This document shows, one piece after another, positions 25,791 to 35,077 of a DNA stretch of 59,641 nucleotides. Each line of letters starts with the position of its first letter. Position 1 is the first letter of the stretch. Source of the stretch: Victivallis lenta (GTDB taxonomy: Bacteria > Verrucomicrobiota > Lentisphaeria > Victivallales > Victivallaceae); NCBI RefSeq assembly GCF_009695545.1, contig NZ_VUNS01000030.1:1-59641 (forward strand), read 5' to 3'. Both the position numbers and the translations under genes were made by a program. The notes beneath the pieces were generated by a model, which was given only the letters and a program-made list of their open reading frames with translations, searched no databases and had not been told where the DNA came from.

Positions 25791-28700
25791 ATGCAGCCAG
25801 ATAGCCAAAAGAATATAGCAATAGAAAATCTGCTTCCTGAGCCGGGACAACTGGTCGAGGTTCGTCGCAGACAATGGGTCGTTACGCAAATTGACAGCAA
25901 CGGGCTGGCTCGCAATTTACGGGAACTTCAGCATCTGGTCACGCTGGAATCCATTGATGAAGATGCTCTTGATGAAGAATTGCAGGTTATTTGGGAAATT
26001 GAACCTGGCGCGAAGATTTTGGAAAAAGCCGGTCTGCCCGTCATTGGCGGTTACGATCCGAATTACAAGTTAGAGGCATTTTTGGATGCAGTTCAGTGGG
26101 GCGCTGCATCCAATGCTGATCGCCAATCCTTGCAGGCTCCATTCAGAAGCGGAATCACGATTGAGGATTACCAACTGGATCCCCTGGTTCGTGCCATCAG
26201 CATGGCAAGGGTGAATCTCCTGATTGCAGACGATGTCGGTTTAGGTAAAACCATTGAAGCCGGTCTTGTCATTCAAGAAATGATGATCCGTCACCGGGCA
26301 AGAACGGTACTTGTCGTCTGTCCCGCCAGTTTGCAGGTAAAGTGGCAGACGGAAATGCAGGAAAAATTCGGTTTGGAATTCCGTATTGTCGACACTGAAT
26401 ACATCAGAATACTTCGCCGGGAACGCGGTCTGCAGGCCAATCCCTGGACATCATACCCTCGGCTCATCACTTCCATGGATTGGATCAAGGGAGGAGAAGG
26501 ACTGCGTCTTTTGAAAGATATTCTTCCTCCGCAGATCAGTTATCCAAGGATGTTTGATATCTTGGTAATTGATGAAGCCCACAATGTCGCTCCTGCGGCT
26601 GCCGCGGCATATTCTATCCCCAGCCAGCGCACTCAGGTAATTCAACGGCTCTCGCCCCATTTCTCTCATCACTTGTTTCTCACGGCCACGCCGCACAATG
26701 GCTATAAGGAGTCTTTTACCTCGCTTCTGGAACTTTTGGATAATCAGCGTTTTGCAAAAACTGTTGAACCGGACGAACAGCAACTTCAGCAAGTTATGGT
26801 TCGCCGACTGAAAAGCAACATTGTGGATGCCGCGGGAAAGCCTGTCTTTCCTACGCGAGAACTCCTGCCGCTTGAGGTGGACTATACAGAAGACGAGCGA
26901 AAAGTTCATGATCTTCTCCGCCAATTCTGCGAATCCCGGATGAAATCTGTCGGCGACTCACGCTATGCCTATGGGACCAAATTCGTTCATATCCTCCTGA
27001 AAAAACGCTTATTTTCCTCTCCTGCCGCATTTGCAAAAACGCTGGCGAAACACCGTGAAACGCTGGAACATGGAAAACACAAGGAGAAAAGCAACAATTT
27101 CGATGACCGCATTCTGCATCGTGCCATCATGAAAGCGGAAGAGGAGTTTTCCAACGAAGCGTTGGCAGATGAGGCTGCTGCAGAAGTCCTCGAACTCAAC
27201 GCCGAACTTTCGGCCCCGCTTACTGAAAGTCAGCGTCAGCTGCTGGATGAACTTTCAGAATGGGCAGAAAACGCAAAAGATCGGCAGGATTCAAAATCAA
27301 AGGCTATTTTGCACTGGCTTAACATCCATTTGAAAACCGATGGAAAATGGAACAATAAACGGGTTATTCTCTTCACCGAATATCGCGATACCCATGCCTG
27401 GCTGCAAACGATTCTGGCTCACAACGGATTCGGTGGAGAACATCTGATGGTCATGCATGGAAGCTTGCTGCCGGAGGAGAGAGAAGCAGTTAAAGCCGCC
27501 TTTCAAACTTCTCCGGAAAATTCTCCTGTCCGGATTCTGCTGGCAACAGATGCCGCCTCGGAAGGAATTGACTTGCAGAACTACTGCAATTTCATGATCC
27601 ATGTGGAAATTCCGTGGAATCCTAACGTTATGGAACAGCGTAACGGCCGCATTGACCGACATGGACAGAAGGAAAGTTCTGTGTTCATCTGGCACCCGGT
27701 GGGAAAAGGCTTTGAATCCACCGATACCAGTTGCAAGCCCGGCGATATTGCAGGAGACTGTGAGTATCTGATGCGTGCTGCCATAAAGGTCAATAATATC
27801 CGGGAAGATCTTGGCAGTGTTGGCTCCGTAATCGCACGTCAAATTGAAGACGCAATGTTGGGAAAAAGTTCTACCTTTGATGTTTCAGCTGCGGAAGAAA
27901 AACGCAAACGGGCGGGCAAGTATCTCGCCGCAGAAAAACGCCTGCAGGAACGAATCAAAAGGCTGCATGAACATTTGCTGGAAGCGGAAAATGATTTTCA
28001 CTTGACCCCTCAGCACATTGCCAATGCGGTTCAAGTGGCTTTGGACATTGCGGGAAAACCTGCTTTAAAGCCTGTGGGACGTCCGGGTCTGCCTTCAGGA
28101 AGTGCCTTCGATGTCCCTGCGCTAAGCGGCTCATGGAGTCAGGCGTTGAACGGGCTGAACCATCCTCACACCGGAGAAAAGCGGGCGATCACCTTCGACC
28201 ATGCTTTGATGAAGGGGCGTGAAGATCTGGTTCTGGCGCATTTGAATCATAAGCTGGTCCAGATGTCGTTGCGCCTTTTGAGGGAGGAAATTTGGAGCCT
28301 GGAAGATGTAAAACATCTCCACCGGGTGGCAATTAAAAGCGTTCCCGGAATTGAAAATCCGCAGGCGATAGTCTGGTCCCGTTTGGTTATTACCGGAGGA
28401 GACCATCACCGTTTGCATGAGGAATTGACTGTTTCCGGCGGAGAACTCCGGCATGATTCTTTCAGGCGTATTGCTACGCAGAAAGACTTGAATGCACTTT
28501 TGAACTCCGGTTCTGCGCTGGATAAGGTTCCTGATACCGCTTTTGCTGTTCTCAAAGAGCGTTTTCAACAGAATGAAACTTCTATTATGGCGGCTGTAGA
28601 TGCCCGTTCACGTGACCGACTGGACACTTTGCGGAATACCATTGAGCTGCGCAAACAGGGGGAAATAAAAGATATCATCCACATTCTGGATGATTTGGAT

Positions 28701-28949
28701 GCCAATATCCGCAGGGAACTGGACGAACCGGAAGAACTTCAGCTGACATTCGCTTTTTACAACGAAATGGAGCAGAATCAGCTGAAAAAGGACCGCAATG
28801 CTCTGCGTGCCCGGCTGGAACGGATTCCTGATGAAAAGAAACAGGAAACGGCAATGATCGAAAAGCACTATGCCGATCCCGAGGCGAGAACCTTCCCTGT
28901 GGCGGTCATCTTCCTCGTTCCGCAAACGAAAGCATGGGGGGCAAAATAA
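25791..28949 (+). CDS. drmD: SNF2-type helicase resembling DISARM DrmD
   Basis: A 1052-residue SF2 helicase. Motifs: Q-type lead EDYQLDPLVRAI, Walker A ADDVGLGKTIEAG (residues 146-158), DEAH box LVIDEAHNVAPA, motif III FLTATPHNGYKESF, helicase-C LATDAASEGIDLQNYC and motif VI RNGRIDRHGQKESS. The N-terminus GQLVEVRRRQWVV and the block DYQLDPL/NPWTSYPRLITS are what I know from DrmD of class 1 DISARM, a phage-defence system. Its stop overlaps the start of the methylase gene (TAATG). It looks full length. It is a DNA-dependent ATPase in the cytoplasm; without drmA-C its defence function is doubtful. Confidence 0.8.
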   Translation: MQPDSQKNIAIENLLPEPGQLVEVRRRQWVVTQIDSNGLARNLRELQHLVTLESIDEDALDEELQVIWEIEPGAKILEKAGLPVIGGYDPNYKLEAFLDAVQWGAASNADRQSLQAPFRSGITIEDYQLDPLVRAISMARVNLLIADDVGLGKTIEAGLVIQEMMIRHRARTVLVVCPASLQVKWQTEMQEKFGLEFRIVDTEYIRILRRERGLQANPWTSYPRLITSMDWIKGGEGLRLLKDILPPQISYPRMFDILVIDEAHNVAPAAAAAYSIPSQRTQVIQRLSPHFSHHLFLTATPHNGYKESFTSLLELLDNQRFAKTVEPDEQQLQQVMVRRLKSNIVDAAGKPVFPTRELLPLEVDYTEDERKVHDLLRQFCESRMKSVGDSRYAYGTKFVHILLKKRLFSSPAAFAKTLAKHRETLEHGKHKEKSNNFDDRILHRAIMKAEEEFSNEALADEAAAEVLELNAELSAPLTESQRQLLDELSEWAENAKDRQDSKSKAILHWLNIHLKTDGKWNNKRVILFTEYRDTHAWLQTILAHNGFGGEHLMVMHGSLLPEEREAVKAAFQTSPENSPVRILLATDAASEGIDLQNYCNFMIHVEIPWNPNVMEQRNGRIDRHGQKESSVFIWHPVGKGFESTDTSCKPGDIAGDCEYLMRAAIKVNNIREDLGSVGSVIARQIEDAMLGKSSTFDVSAAEEKRKRAGKYLAAEKRLQERIKRLHEHLLEAENDFHLTPQHIANAVQVALDIAGKPALKPVGRPGLPSGSAFDVPALSGSWSQALNGLNHPHTGEKRAITFDHALMKGREDLVLAHLNHKLVQMSLRLLREEIWSLEDVKHLHRVAIKSVPGIENPQAIVWSRLVITGGDHHRLHEELTVSGGELRHDSFRRIATQKDLNALLNSGSALDKVPDTAFAVLKERFQQNETSIMAAVDARSRDRLDTLRNTIELRKQGEIKDIIHILDDLDANIRRELDEPEELQLTFAFYNEMEQNQLKKDRNALRARLERIPDEKKQETAMIEKHYADPEARTFPVAVIFLVPQTKAWGAK

Positions 28950-31429
28950 TGGCAAGAAATCTTTCCAAACATGCCGAATGGCTTTCGCTGGTCGAAGTTT
29001 CCGGACCATTCCTGGCAGTCGCTGTATTGGACCGTGTGTTTCCGCAGGGATTGGAGGCAATCTATCCCGAAGCCAAGCGGCACATTCGTTCTGCGTATGA
29101 AGAATGGTGCGATGCTGTTTCCGAGGATGACAAGGATTTACAGGCGCTTCATAAGGAATGGGTGCATTTGGTAATTTCCGACTTTCTGGAGATACCGGAC
29201 AAAGTTTTGCTGCCGGGAAATTCCGTTCAAGTTCCGTCAGATAACGGCGTCGGTGGCTATTCCCCGGAATTCGTGTTGCAGGATGAAGATGCCAAACCGA
29301 AACTTTTCGTTGGGGTCTATCCTCCGGGGACAAATCTTACCGCTATAGACAGACGCAGTGACTGGACAGCCTCTCCCCTGGACAAAATGACCAAACTCTG
29401 CCGGGTGAAGGACGTTCGCCTGGGACTGCTTACTAACGGCGAAGAGTGGATGCTTGTCAACGCCCCGAACGGCAAAACTTCCGGCAGTGTGACTTGGTAT
29501 GCCCGTCTATGGTTCCAGGAACCGCGGACCTTGCAGGCGTTTTCTTCGCTTCTGGGGGTTCGTCGTTTCTTCGGTCCGGAAAACGAAACTCTTCCGGCGC
29601 TTATGGATGAATCGCTTGATTGTCTGGAAGAAGTTACCGACACACTTGGCGATCAGGTGCGCACAGCCGTGGAAGTTCTGATTCAAGGTCTGGATAAAGC
29701 GGATCAGGACCGCAACCGGGAACTCCTGCGCGATATAAGACCGGCGGAACTCTACGAAGCCGGACTTACCGTCATGATGCGGCTCGTTTTCCTTCTTTGT
29801 GCGGAGGAACGGGGGCTCCTGTTGCTGGGGACGGAGCTTTACGATCAGAATTACGCCGTTTCCACTTTGCGCAGTCAGTTGGCGAGCGAAGCGGATAAAC
29901 ACGGAGCAGAAATCCTAGAACGGCGGCACGATGCCTGGGCGCGTCTGCTGGCGATCTTTCGGGCCGTTTATGGTGGCTTGGAGCATGCCGAGGTGCGCTT
30001 GCCTGCTTTGGGCGGCTCCATCTTTGATCCGGATAAGTATCCGTTCCTTGAAGGACGAGCCAAGGGAACCTGCTGGAAGGAGTGCAATCCAACCCCGCTG
30101 CCCATTGACAACCGGACGGTTCTCCTGCTGTTGAACTCTTTGCAGGTGCTGGAACAGACCGGCGGCGCGATCCTGCTCTCTTATCGGGCACTGGACGTGG
30201 AACAAATCGGGCACATTTATGAAGGTCTGCTGGAACATACCGCTGCCCGTACACCGGAAATTACGCTGGGTTTGCGAGGCTCCGCCAAGGCGAAAAATCC
30301 GAACATCACCCTTCCGGAACTGGAATCGCTGGCGCTGGAACCGACCCAGCAGAGAAAGTGGAACGATACGGCGGCATATGCGATCACCCGGTACTTCCGG
30401 GTGGCCAAGATCTCCATGACGGCGCGGACGCTGAGTAATTTTCTGGAAAAGACGATGTTTGTGGCGATCATCTGGTTTGGAGCGAAGGCGGTGTTCGACG
30501 GGACGCTGTCGGTGGGAGCGCTGATTGCGTTCCAGATGCTCTCGGGACGGGTGACGGCGCCGCTGGTGCGGATTGTGGGACTGGTGCATGAGTATCAGCA
30601 GACTGCGCTGTCGGTCAAGATGCTCGGCGTTGTGATGAACTGTCCCGGGGAGCAGGTGGGCGGCTCGCTGCACCATCAGCTTCGGGGAGAGATCTCCATA
30701 GAGAATGTCTCCTTCCAGTACACGCCGGATGGACCGCGGGTGATCAAGGACTGCAATCTGCATATTGCGCCGGGGACGACGGTCGGACTGGTCGGGCGGT
30801 CGGGTTCCGGCAAGACCACGCTGACCAAACTCATTCAGGGACTCTATCCCCTTCAGGCCGGCATCATCAAGTTCGACGGGATCGACATCCGGGAAATCGA
30901 CCGCTCGAGTCTGCGCTCCAACATCGGAATCGTGCTTCAGGACAACTATTTCTTCTACGGCACGGTGCGGGAGAATCTGACACTGACCAAGAAAGAGGCG
31001 TCGATGGAAGAGGTCATCTACGCGGCGCGGATGGCGGGGGCGGACGAGTTTATCCAGAAGATGCCGAAAGGCTACGATTCGATTCTGGAAGAGAATGCCT
31101 CCAATCTGTCGGGCGGTCAGCGGCAGCGTCTAGCGATCGCGCGGGCGCTGCTTCCGAATCCGCGGATTCTGATTTTCGACGAGGCGACCAGCGCGCTTGA
31201 CCCGGAAAGTGAAACGCTTGTCCGGCGGAATCTGAAGATGATCGCCCGCAACCGGACCGTGTTCATCATCTCCCACCGGCTCTCGATTCTCTGCCGGGCC
31301 AACAAGATCGTGGTGATGGACAAAGGCGAACTGGTGGAAAGCGGAACACACCGGGAATTAATCGGCCGGAACGGCATTTATGCGGAATTCTGGCGTCAGC
31401 AGATGGGGACCGAAGATGATGAAATTTAA
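28949..31429 (+). CDS. Chimera: DrmMI-like methylase N-terminus fused to HlyB-type ABC exporter C-terminus
   Basis: An 826-residue open frame joining two unrelated genes. Residues 1 to about 460 (AEWLSLVEVSGPFLAVAVL, VPSDNGVGGYSPEFVLQ, RTLQAFSSLLGVRRFFGPEN, LDVEQIGHIYEGLLEH) match the N-terminal part of the large adenine methylase that follows drmD. The catalytic NPPY-type domain is missing. From about residue 462 (LEPTQQRKWNDTAAYAITRY) it is the C-terminal part of a type I secretion ABC exporter: last membrane helices, then Walker A VGRSGSGKTT, signature LSGGQRQRLAIARALL, Walker B ILIFDEATSALD and switch His ISHRLS. The join is at about 30325-30345. Neither half should work in its old role. 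hlyD follows with a 14-bp overlap, the arrangement of the former exporter operon. Confidence 0.85.
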   Translation: MARNLSKHAEWLSLVEVSGPFLAVAVLDRVFPQGLEAIYPEAKRHIRSAYEEWCDAVSEDDKDLQALHKEWVHLVISDFLEIPDKVLLPGNSVQVPSDNGVGGYSPEFVLQDEDAKPKLFVGVYPPGTNLTAIDRRSDWTASPLDKMTKLCRVKDVRLGLLTNGEEWMLVNAPNGKTSGSVTWYARLWFQEPRTLQAFSSLLGVRRFFGPENETLPALMDESLDCLEEVTDTLGDQVRTAVEVLIQGLDKADQDRNRELLRDIRPAELYEAGLTVMMRLVFLLCAEERGLLLLGTELYDQNYAVSTLRSQLASEADKHGAEILERRHDAWARLLAIFRAVYGGLEHAEVRLPALGGSIFDPDKYPFLEGRAKGTCWKECNPTPLPIDNRTVLLLLNSLQVLEQTGGAILLSYRALDVEQIGHIYEGLLEHTAARTPEITLGLRGSAKAKNPNITLPELESLALEPTQQRKWNDTAAYAITRYFRVAKISMTARTLSNFLEKTMFVAIIWFGAKAVFDGTLSVGALIAFQMLSGRVTAPLVRIVGLVHEYQQTALSVKMLGVVMNCPGEQVGGSLHHQLRGEISIENVSFQYTPDGPRVIKDCNLHIAPGTTVGLVGRSGSGKTTLTKLIQGLYPLQAGIIKFDGIDIREIDRSSLRSNIGIVLQDNYFFYGTVRENLTLTKKEASMEEVIYAARMAGADEFIQKMPKGYDSILEENASNLSGGQRQRLAIARALLPNPRILIFDEATSALDPESETLVRRNLKMIARNRTVFIISHRLSILCRANKIVVMDKGELVESGTHRELIGRNGIYAEFWRQQMGTEDDEI

Positions 31430-32804
31430 TACAAAACCAAAAACGTTGAGGGAAGCGGAGGAGTTTCAGCCGGATGCGATCATGCTGGAGGCGCAGCGGC
31501 CGCCGTTTCCGATGCACGTGGTCTGGTTTCTGGTGGTGGCGCTGCTGTTTCTGATGATCGTGTGGGCAAGTCTGGCCAAGGTGGACAAGATTGTCGCGGC
31601 GGACGGACAGCTTACCACGGTGCGGCCGACCATCACGATGAAACCCTATGAACGCACCGTCATCAAGACTGTGAACATCCGGCCGGGACAGCGGGTGAAG
31701 AAAGGACAGGTACTCTTCACCTTTGATCCGACGCTGACGGAATCGGACTATGCCAAACTGCTGGAACAGCGTCAGAGCCTCAATGCGCACAAGCTGCGTC
31801 TGGAAGCGGAGCTGGTCGGCTACGACAAGCCGTTTGTTCTGCCGGAGAACCCGGATCAGGACATGAAAAACCAGCTCGGCATCTTTGAAGCAAGAAAGCT
31901 CTATTACCGGGAGAAAATCCGGTCCTACGACGAAAATCTGATCCGGTATGAAAAAACGCTGAAGGCGCTGCAGGAGAGTCTGACCCGCTACGAGGGACGG
32001 AAAAACGCCATCGGGAAAATCGAGAAGATGATGAGCGATCTGCAGAAGAAAAACATCGTTTCGCTGAAAGACCTTCTGCAGACGCAGGTCTCCTTTCTGG
32101 AGATGGCGATCCAGATCGACCAGCAGAACGTGCAGATCGTGGAAAACCGTCAGCAGATCCAGACCATTCTGGCGGAAAAGAATGCGTTCATCAAGGACTG
32201 GTACCGGCAGATCATGGAGGAGCATGTCAGCGTGAAGCGGGAGCTGATTTCGGTCAACAAGGATATCCCGAAAGCGGCGATGCTGGACCGGCAGAGCGAG
32301 CTGCGCTCGCCGTGCGACGCGGTGGTTCATGAACTGGCGCCGTTCCAGGAGGGATCGGCGGTGCAGGAGGCGGAAGCGCTTGTCACACTGATTCCGCTCA
32401 ATGTCCCGCTGGAGGCCGAGGTGGACATCCCGGCAAAGGACATCGGCTGGGTCAAACTCGGCGACAAGGCGAGAATCAAACTGGATGCGTTTCCGTTCCA
32501 GCAGTGCGGAACTCTGGATGGAGAGGTGATCTACATCTCCCAGGACGCCTTCCACAAGGGGGTCCAGAGCACCGAACAGATGGAGGAGACCGACGCCGGA
32601 GGAAAACCGAGCAAAGCCTCCATGGGAGCGACCTACCAGGCGCGCCTGAAGATCTCGGGCGAACTCAAGGGACGCGGCAAGGACGCGCCGCTTCTTGCGG
32701 GTATGCGTCTGAAAGCGGAGATCAAGGTCGGGAAACGGACCGTCATCAACTACCTTCTCAATCCGTTTGTCAAAGCGCTCAGCGAGGGGATCCGGGAACC
32801 CTGA
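31416..32804 (+). CDS. HlyD-type membrane fusion protein
   Basis: A 462-residue periplasmic adaptor for type I secretion (start 31416 or 31419). It has a cytoplasmic N-terminus, one membrane helix (HVVWFLVVALLFLMIVWASL), the lipoyl half IVAADGQLTTVRPTITMKPY, long coiled-coil hairpins at about residues 125-260, the second lipoyl half LRSPCDAVVHELAP and a C-terminal beta-barrel domain (VGKRTVINYLLNPF). Normally it links the HlyB exporter to an outer membrane channel. Its partner has lost the first half of its protein in this window, so this gene may be orphaned. Confidence 0.9.
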   Translation: MMKFNTKPKTLREAEEFQPDAIMLEAQRPPFPMHVVWFLVVALLFLMIVWASLAKVDKIVAADGQLTTVRPTITMKPYERTVIKTVNIRPGQRVKKGQVLFTFDPTLTESDYAKLLEQRQSLNAHKLRLEAELVGYDKPFVLPENPDQDMKNQLGIFEARKLYYREKIRSYDENLIRYEKTLKALQESLTRYEGRKNAIGKIEKMMSDLQKKNIVSLKDLLQTQVSFLEMAIQIDQQNVQIVENRQQIQTILAEKNAFIKDWYRQIMEEHVSVKRELISVNKDIPKAAMLDRQSELRSPCDAVVHELAPFQEGSAVQEAEALVTLIPLNVPLEAEVDIPAKDIGWVKLGDKARIKLDAFPFQQCGTLDGEVIYISQDAFHKGVQSTEQMEETDAGGKPSKASMGATYQARLKISGELKGRGKDAPLLAGMRLKAEIKVGKRTVINYLLNPFVKALSEGIREP

Positions 32805-32832
32805 TCGCCCGGAGGGGGTAAGGAACGGGAAG

Positions 32833-33435
32833 ATGACGCGGATTCGAACAAGCTGTATTGTTCTGCGTCAGACTCCGTTCCGGGAATCGAGTCTGATCGT
32901 CTCGGCGCTTGCGCCGGAGGGACGGATCGACTTTCTGCAGAGAGGCGCACGCGGATGCGGAAAACGGAAATTTCCGGAAGTCGGACTTTTCCGGGAACTC
33001 GCAATTGAATACCGTCCGCCGGATGCGAAATCGACCTTTTTCTCGGTTCGCGATCCGGAGGTCCGGACGGTTTTTGATTCGATTGCCCTGCACACGGAAC
33101 CATATCTGGCTGCCTGTGAACTGGCCGGATTTCTCCATGCCAATACGCATCCGATGGTGGAATCGGCGCAGACATACCGAGCGTTCCGGACGCTGCTTTC
33201 CCATTATACGCAGTCGGAGGAGGTGGAACCGTGGAAGATGCTGGTCAAACTGGCGTTTCTCAATGAAAACGGACTGATTCCCGAACCGGAACGGGAGGAG
33301 GAGGTTCTGCTGCTGAAATACCTTCTGGCTGCATCGCAGGGGGAGGAGGAAGCGCCTCCGCTCCGGGAGGAGTACCGGGAACGCCTAGGGCAATGGATCG
33401 ACCGTCTGCTGCATCATCATGGATTCCGGACATGA
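32833..33435 (+). CDS. recO: DNA repair protein RecO
   Basis: A 200-residue protein. The N-terminal OB-fold is visible as TSCIVLRQTPFRESSLIVSA, and the helical part as YLAACELAGFLHANTHPMVE and FRTLLSHYTQ. It is shorter than the usual 230-250 residues and lacks the zinc-ribbon Cys residues some RecO proteins have. RecO helps RecA displace SSB at single-strand gaps. It is 28 bp behind hlyD, so it may be read through from there. Confidence 0.75.
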   Translation: MTRIRTSCIVLRQTPFRESSLIVSALAPEGRIDFLQRGARGCGKRKFPEVGLFRELAIEYRPPDAKSTFFSVRDPEVRTVFDSIALHTEPYLAACELAGFLHANTHPMVESAQTYRAFRTLLSHYTQSEEVEPWKMLVKLAFLNENGLIPEPEREEEVLLLKYLLAASQGEEEAPPLREEYRERLGQWIDRLLHHHGFRT

Positions 33436-33463
33436 GAGGAAAACCGGAAGAGTTTTTTTCCTC

Positions 33464-33492
33464 TTGTATTTCCGCAAAAGGGATGGTATATT
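33464..33492 (+). promoter_or_regulatory. Sigma-70-type promoter
   Basis: TTGTAT at 33464-33469, 17-bp spacer, TATATT at 33487-33492. Drives the ScdA-like fragment. Confidence 0.6.
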
Positions 33493-33547
33493 GGGAAAAG
33501 AACCGGCAAAAACGCCGGATTCAACGATGAATCAGAAGGGGGGAATC

Positions 33548-33697
33548 ATGAAAGATTATGTCTCGGACTGCCTTGTGCGCGATCTTGCCAATCGGGATCC
33601 TCGAATTCGACAGGTTCTGGAACAGCTCGGTATCGGTATGCCACCAGTGAAGCCCATCTGTAAATGTAAGTGCCCAGCCAGCCCCATCTGGATTTGA
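33548..33697 (+). pseudogene. ScdA/RIC-like N-terminal fragment
   Basis: ATG at 33548 after AAGGGGGGAATC reads MKDYVSDCLVRDLANRDPR and IRQVLEQLGIG. This is the start of the ScdA_N (DUF542) domain of iron-sulfur cluster repair proteins, which normally continues GIDYCCGG. Here the Cys pair is lost and an unrelated tail follows. The break at about 33635 is probably the edge of the IS that carries the integrase at 33736. Confidence 0.55.
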
Positions 33698-33735
33698 GGC
33701 AGACAGCGTGGTATGTTCTGCCACAAACCGGAATA

Positions 33736-34698
33736 ATGGGAGGACGGCATGGGACGGGAAGGACGAGATTATTGGGAGGCGCAACTGTCAGCAAAGAGTT
33801 GAATGATTTTCTGCTTGCCGCCATAGAACCGACATGGGCTCCCGGGACAATCCGAAAATGGTATTCCGATCTGGTTGAAGCAAAATACAACAGCGTCAAT
33901 GAGGGACAGAAAAAACGGGGCAGAAAGCCCATCTCTCCGGAAATAGTTGAAAAAGTCCTGCAGCTGGCGAAAAGCAATCCCGATTGGGGATATGAACACA
34001 TTGCCGGAACAATGCGGTATCTGGGATACAATGTCAGCACGACAACGATTCGGCATATTCTGGAAGCGAACGGTATCGTTCCTGATCCCGAACGTCGATT
34101 GCGCGGAGATTGGTCTCAATTCATCGAAACGCAGCAGTATGTAACCGCATCAACAGATTTCGCCCAGGTGGAACGTTTGACTCCATTCGGACTGGTTCGT
34201 GAGAGCCTGCTGTTTTTTATGGACATCGGCAGCCGGGAAGTATGCCTGGGAGGTATTGTTCATAATCCTGACAGCAACTGGACTACACAGATTGCCAGAA
34301 ACATGTGCGATATGTGGGACGGTTTCATGCTGGGGAAAAAATACCTGATCCATGATCGCGATCCGCTTTTCAACAAGAGATTCGATTCTGTTTTTGAATC
34401 TATTGGGGTTCAAATCAAGAGGCTGCCGCCGTTCACACCGCAGATGAATGCCCGCATGGAGAATTTCATTCGGGCGATCAAGACAGAGTGTCTGAACAAG
34501 ATTATTTTTACTTCAGAACGGCAACTTCGGCTGGCGGTCAAGGAATATCTTGAATACTGGAACCATTATCGTCCCCATGCCGGGCTTGGCGGCAAAATGG
34601 TCAAACCGTATCCGCAGGATATGAATGCCCCGGTCAGAGAGGTTTCATTTCTTGGTGGCTTGCTTCACGGTTATCGACGGGAACCGATGGCGGCGTGA
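33736..34698 (+). CDS. Integrase-core (rve) transposase, probably 5'-truncated
   Basis: About 320 residues. An HTH_28/29-type segment (GRKPISPEIVEKVLQLAKSN, DWGYEHIAGTMRYLGYNVST) precedes an rve domain with D in ASTDFAQVE, D in LIHDRDPLFNKRF and E in NARMENFIRAIKTEC. Full members of this family have a longer N-terminus before the point where homology begins (about GRTRLLGGATVS), so the start is uncertain and the gene is probably incomplete. It breaks the ScdA-like gene. Confidence 0.75.
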   Translation: MGGRHGTGRTRLLGGATVSKELNDFLLAAIEPTWAPGTIRKWYSDLVEAKYNSVNEGQKKRGRKPISPEIVEKVLQLAKSNPDWGYEHIAGTMRYLGYNVSTTTIRHILEANGIVPDPERRLRGDWSQFIETQQYVTASTDFAQVERLTPFGLVRESLLFFMDIGSREVCLGGIVHNPDSNWTTQIARNMCDMWDGFMLGKKYLIHDRDPLFNKRFDSVFESIGVQIKRLPPFTPQMNARMENFIRAIKTECLNKIIFTSERQLRLAVKEYLEYWNHYRPHAGLGGKMVKPYPQDMNAPVREVSFLGGLLHGYRREPMAA

Positions 34699-35077
34699 AC
34701 GTGAGGAATTTATGCACCCCCGTTACGCGCGCGTGAGGATTTTCGCTCTTGTCAGAAAAAATAGGGATTTTATGATAGTCTGCCAGTCTGATTTTTTCGT
34801 ATGACAGGTCATGAGTAGAGGTCGGAAGTTCGAATCTCTTTTCTACCATTTTCGCGATGTTCAAACTCTTTTTTGAGGTAGAATGAAGTTCCAGTTTCTC
34901 CCGGAGAATTTTTCGAGAAGTGAAAATGCTCATCCTTTTGAGACTCGAAAAATTCGCCATTTTGAGGTGGAGAGAATTTTTCTGGAAAATAAAAAAATGC
35001 TCGACCATATTGAATTTGTAAGCTGTCGGCTTTTTTGAAAGACCGGCAGTTTTTTTTTGACGATATTCCCGGAAGGG
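34699..35077. other. Non-coding gap with IR and tRNA-like tail
   Basis: No gene is supported here. It contains a tRNA-3'-end-like stretch (34805-34848) and a 12-bp perfect inverted repeat, GAATTTTTCGAG at 34906-34917 with CTCGAAAAATTC at 34944-34955. It probably holds the right edge of the IS. Confidence 0.5.
34805..34848 (+). other. tRNA 3'-end-like fragment
   Basis: GGTCGGAAGTTCGAATCTC followed by TTTTCTACCA looks like a variable loop, T-arm with TTCGAAT loop and CCA end. The T-stem does not pair well (GGAAG with CTCTT) and no 5' half is seen. It may be a remnant of an attachment site or chance. Confidence 0.25.

Noticed and set aside
34634-35008. A 124-residue minus-strand frame containing MVEKRFELPTSTHD
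   Set aside because: This motif is a known artefact of translating tRNA 3' ends and their flanks backwards. No ribosome site, and the frame runs into the transposase gene.
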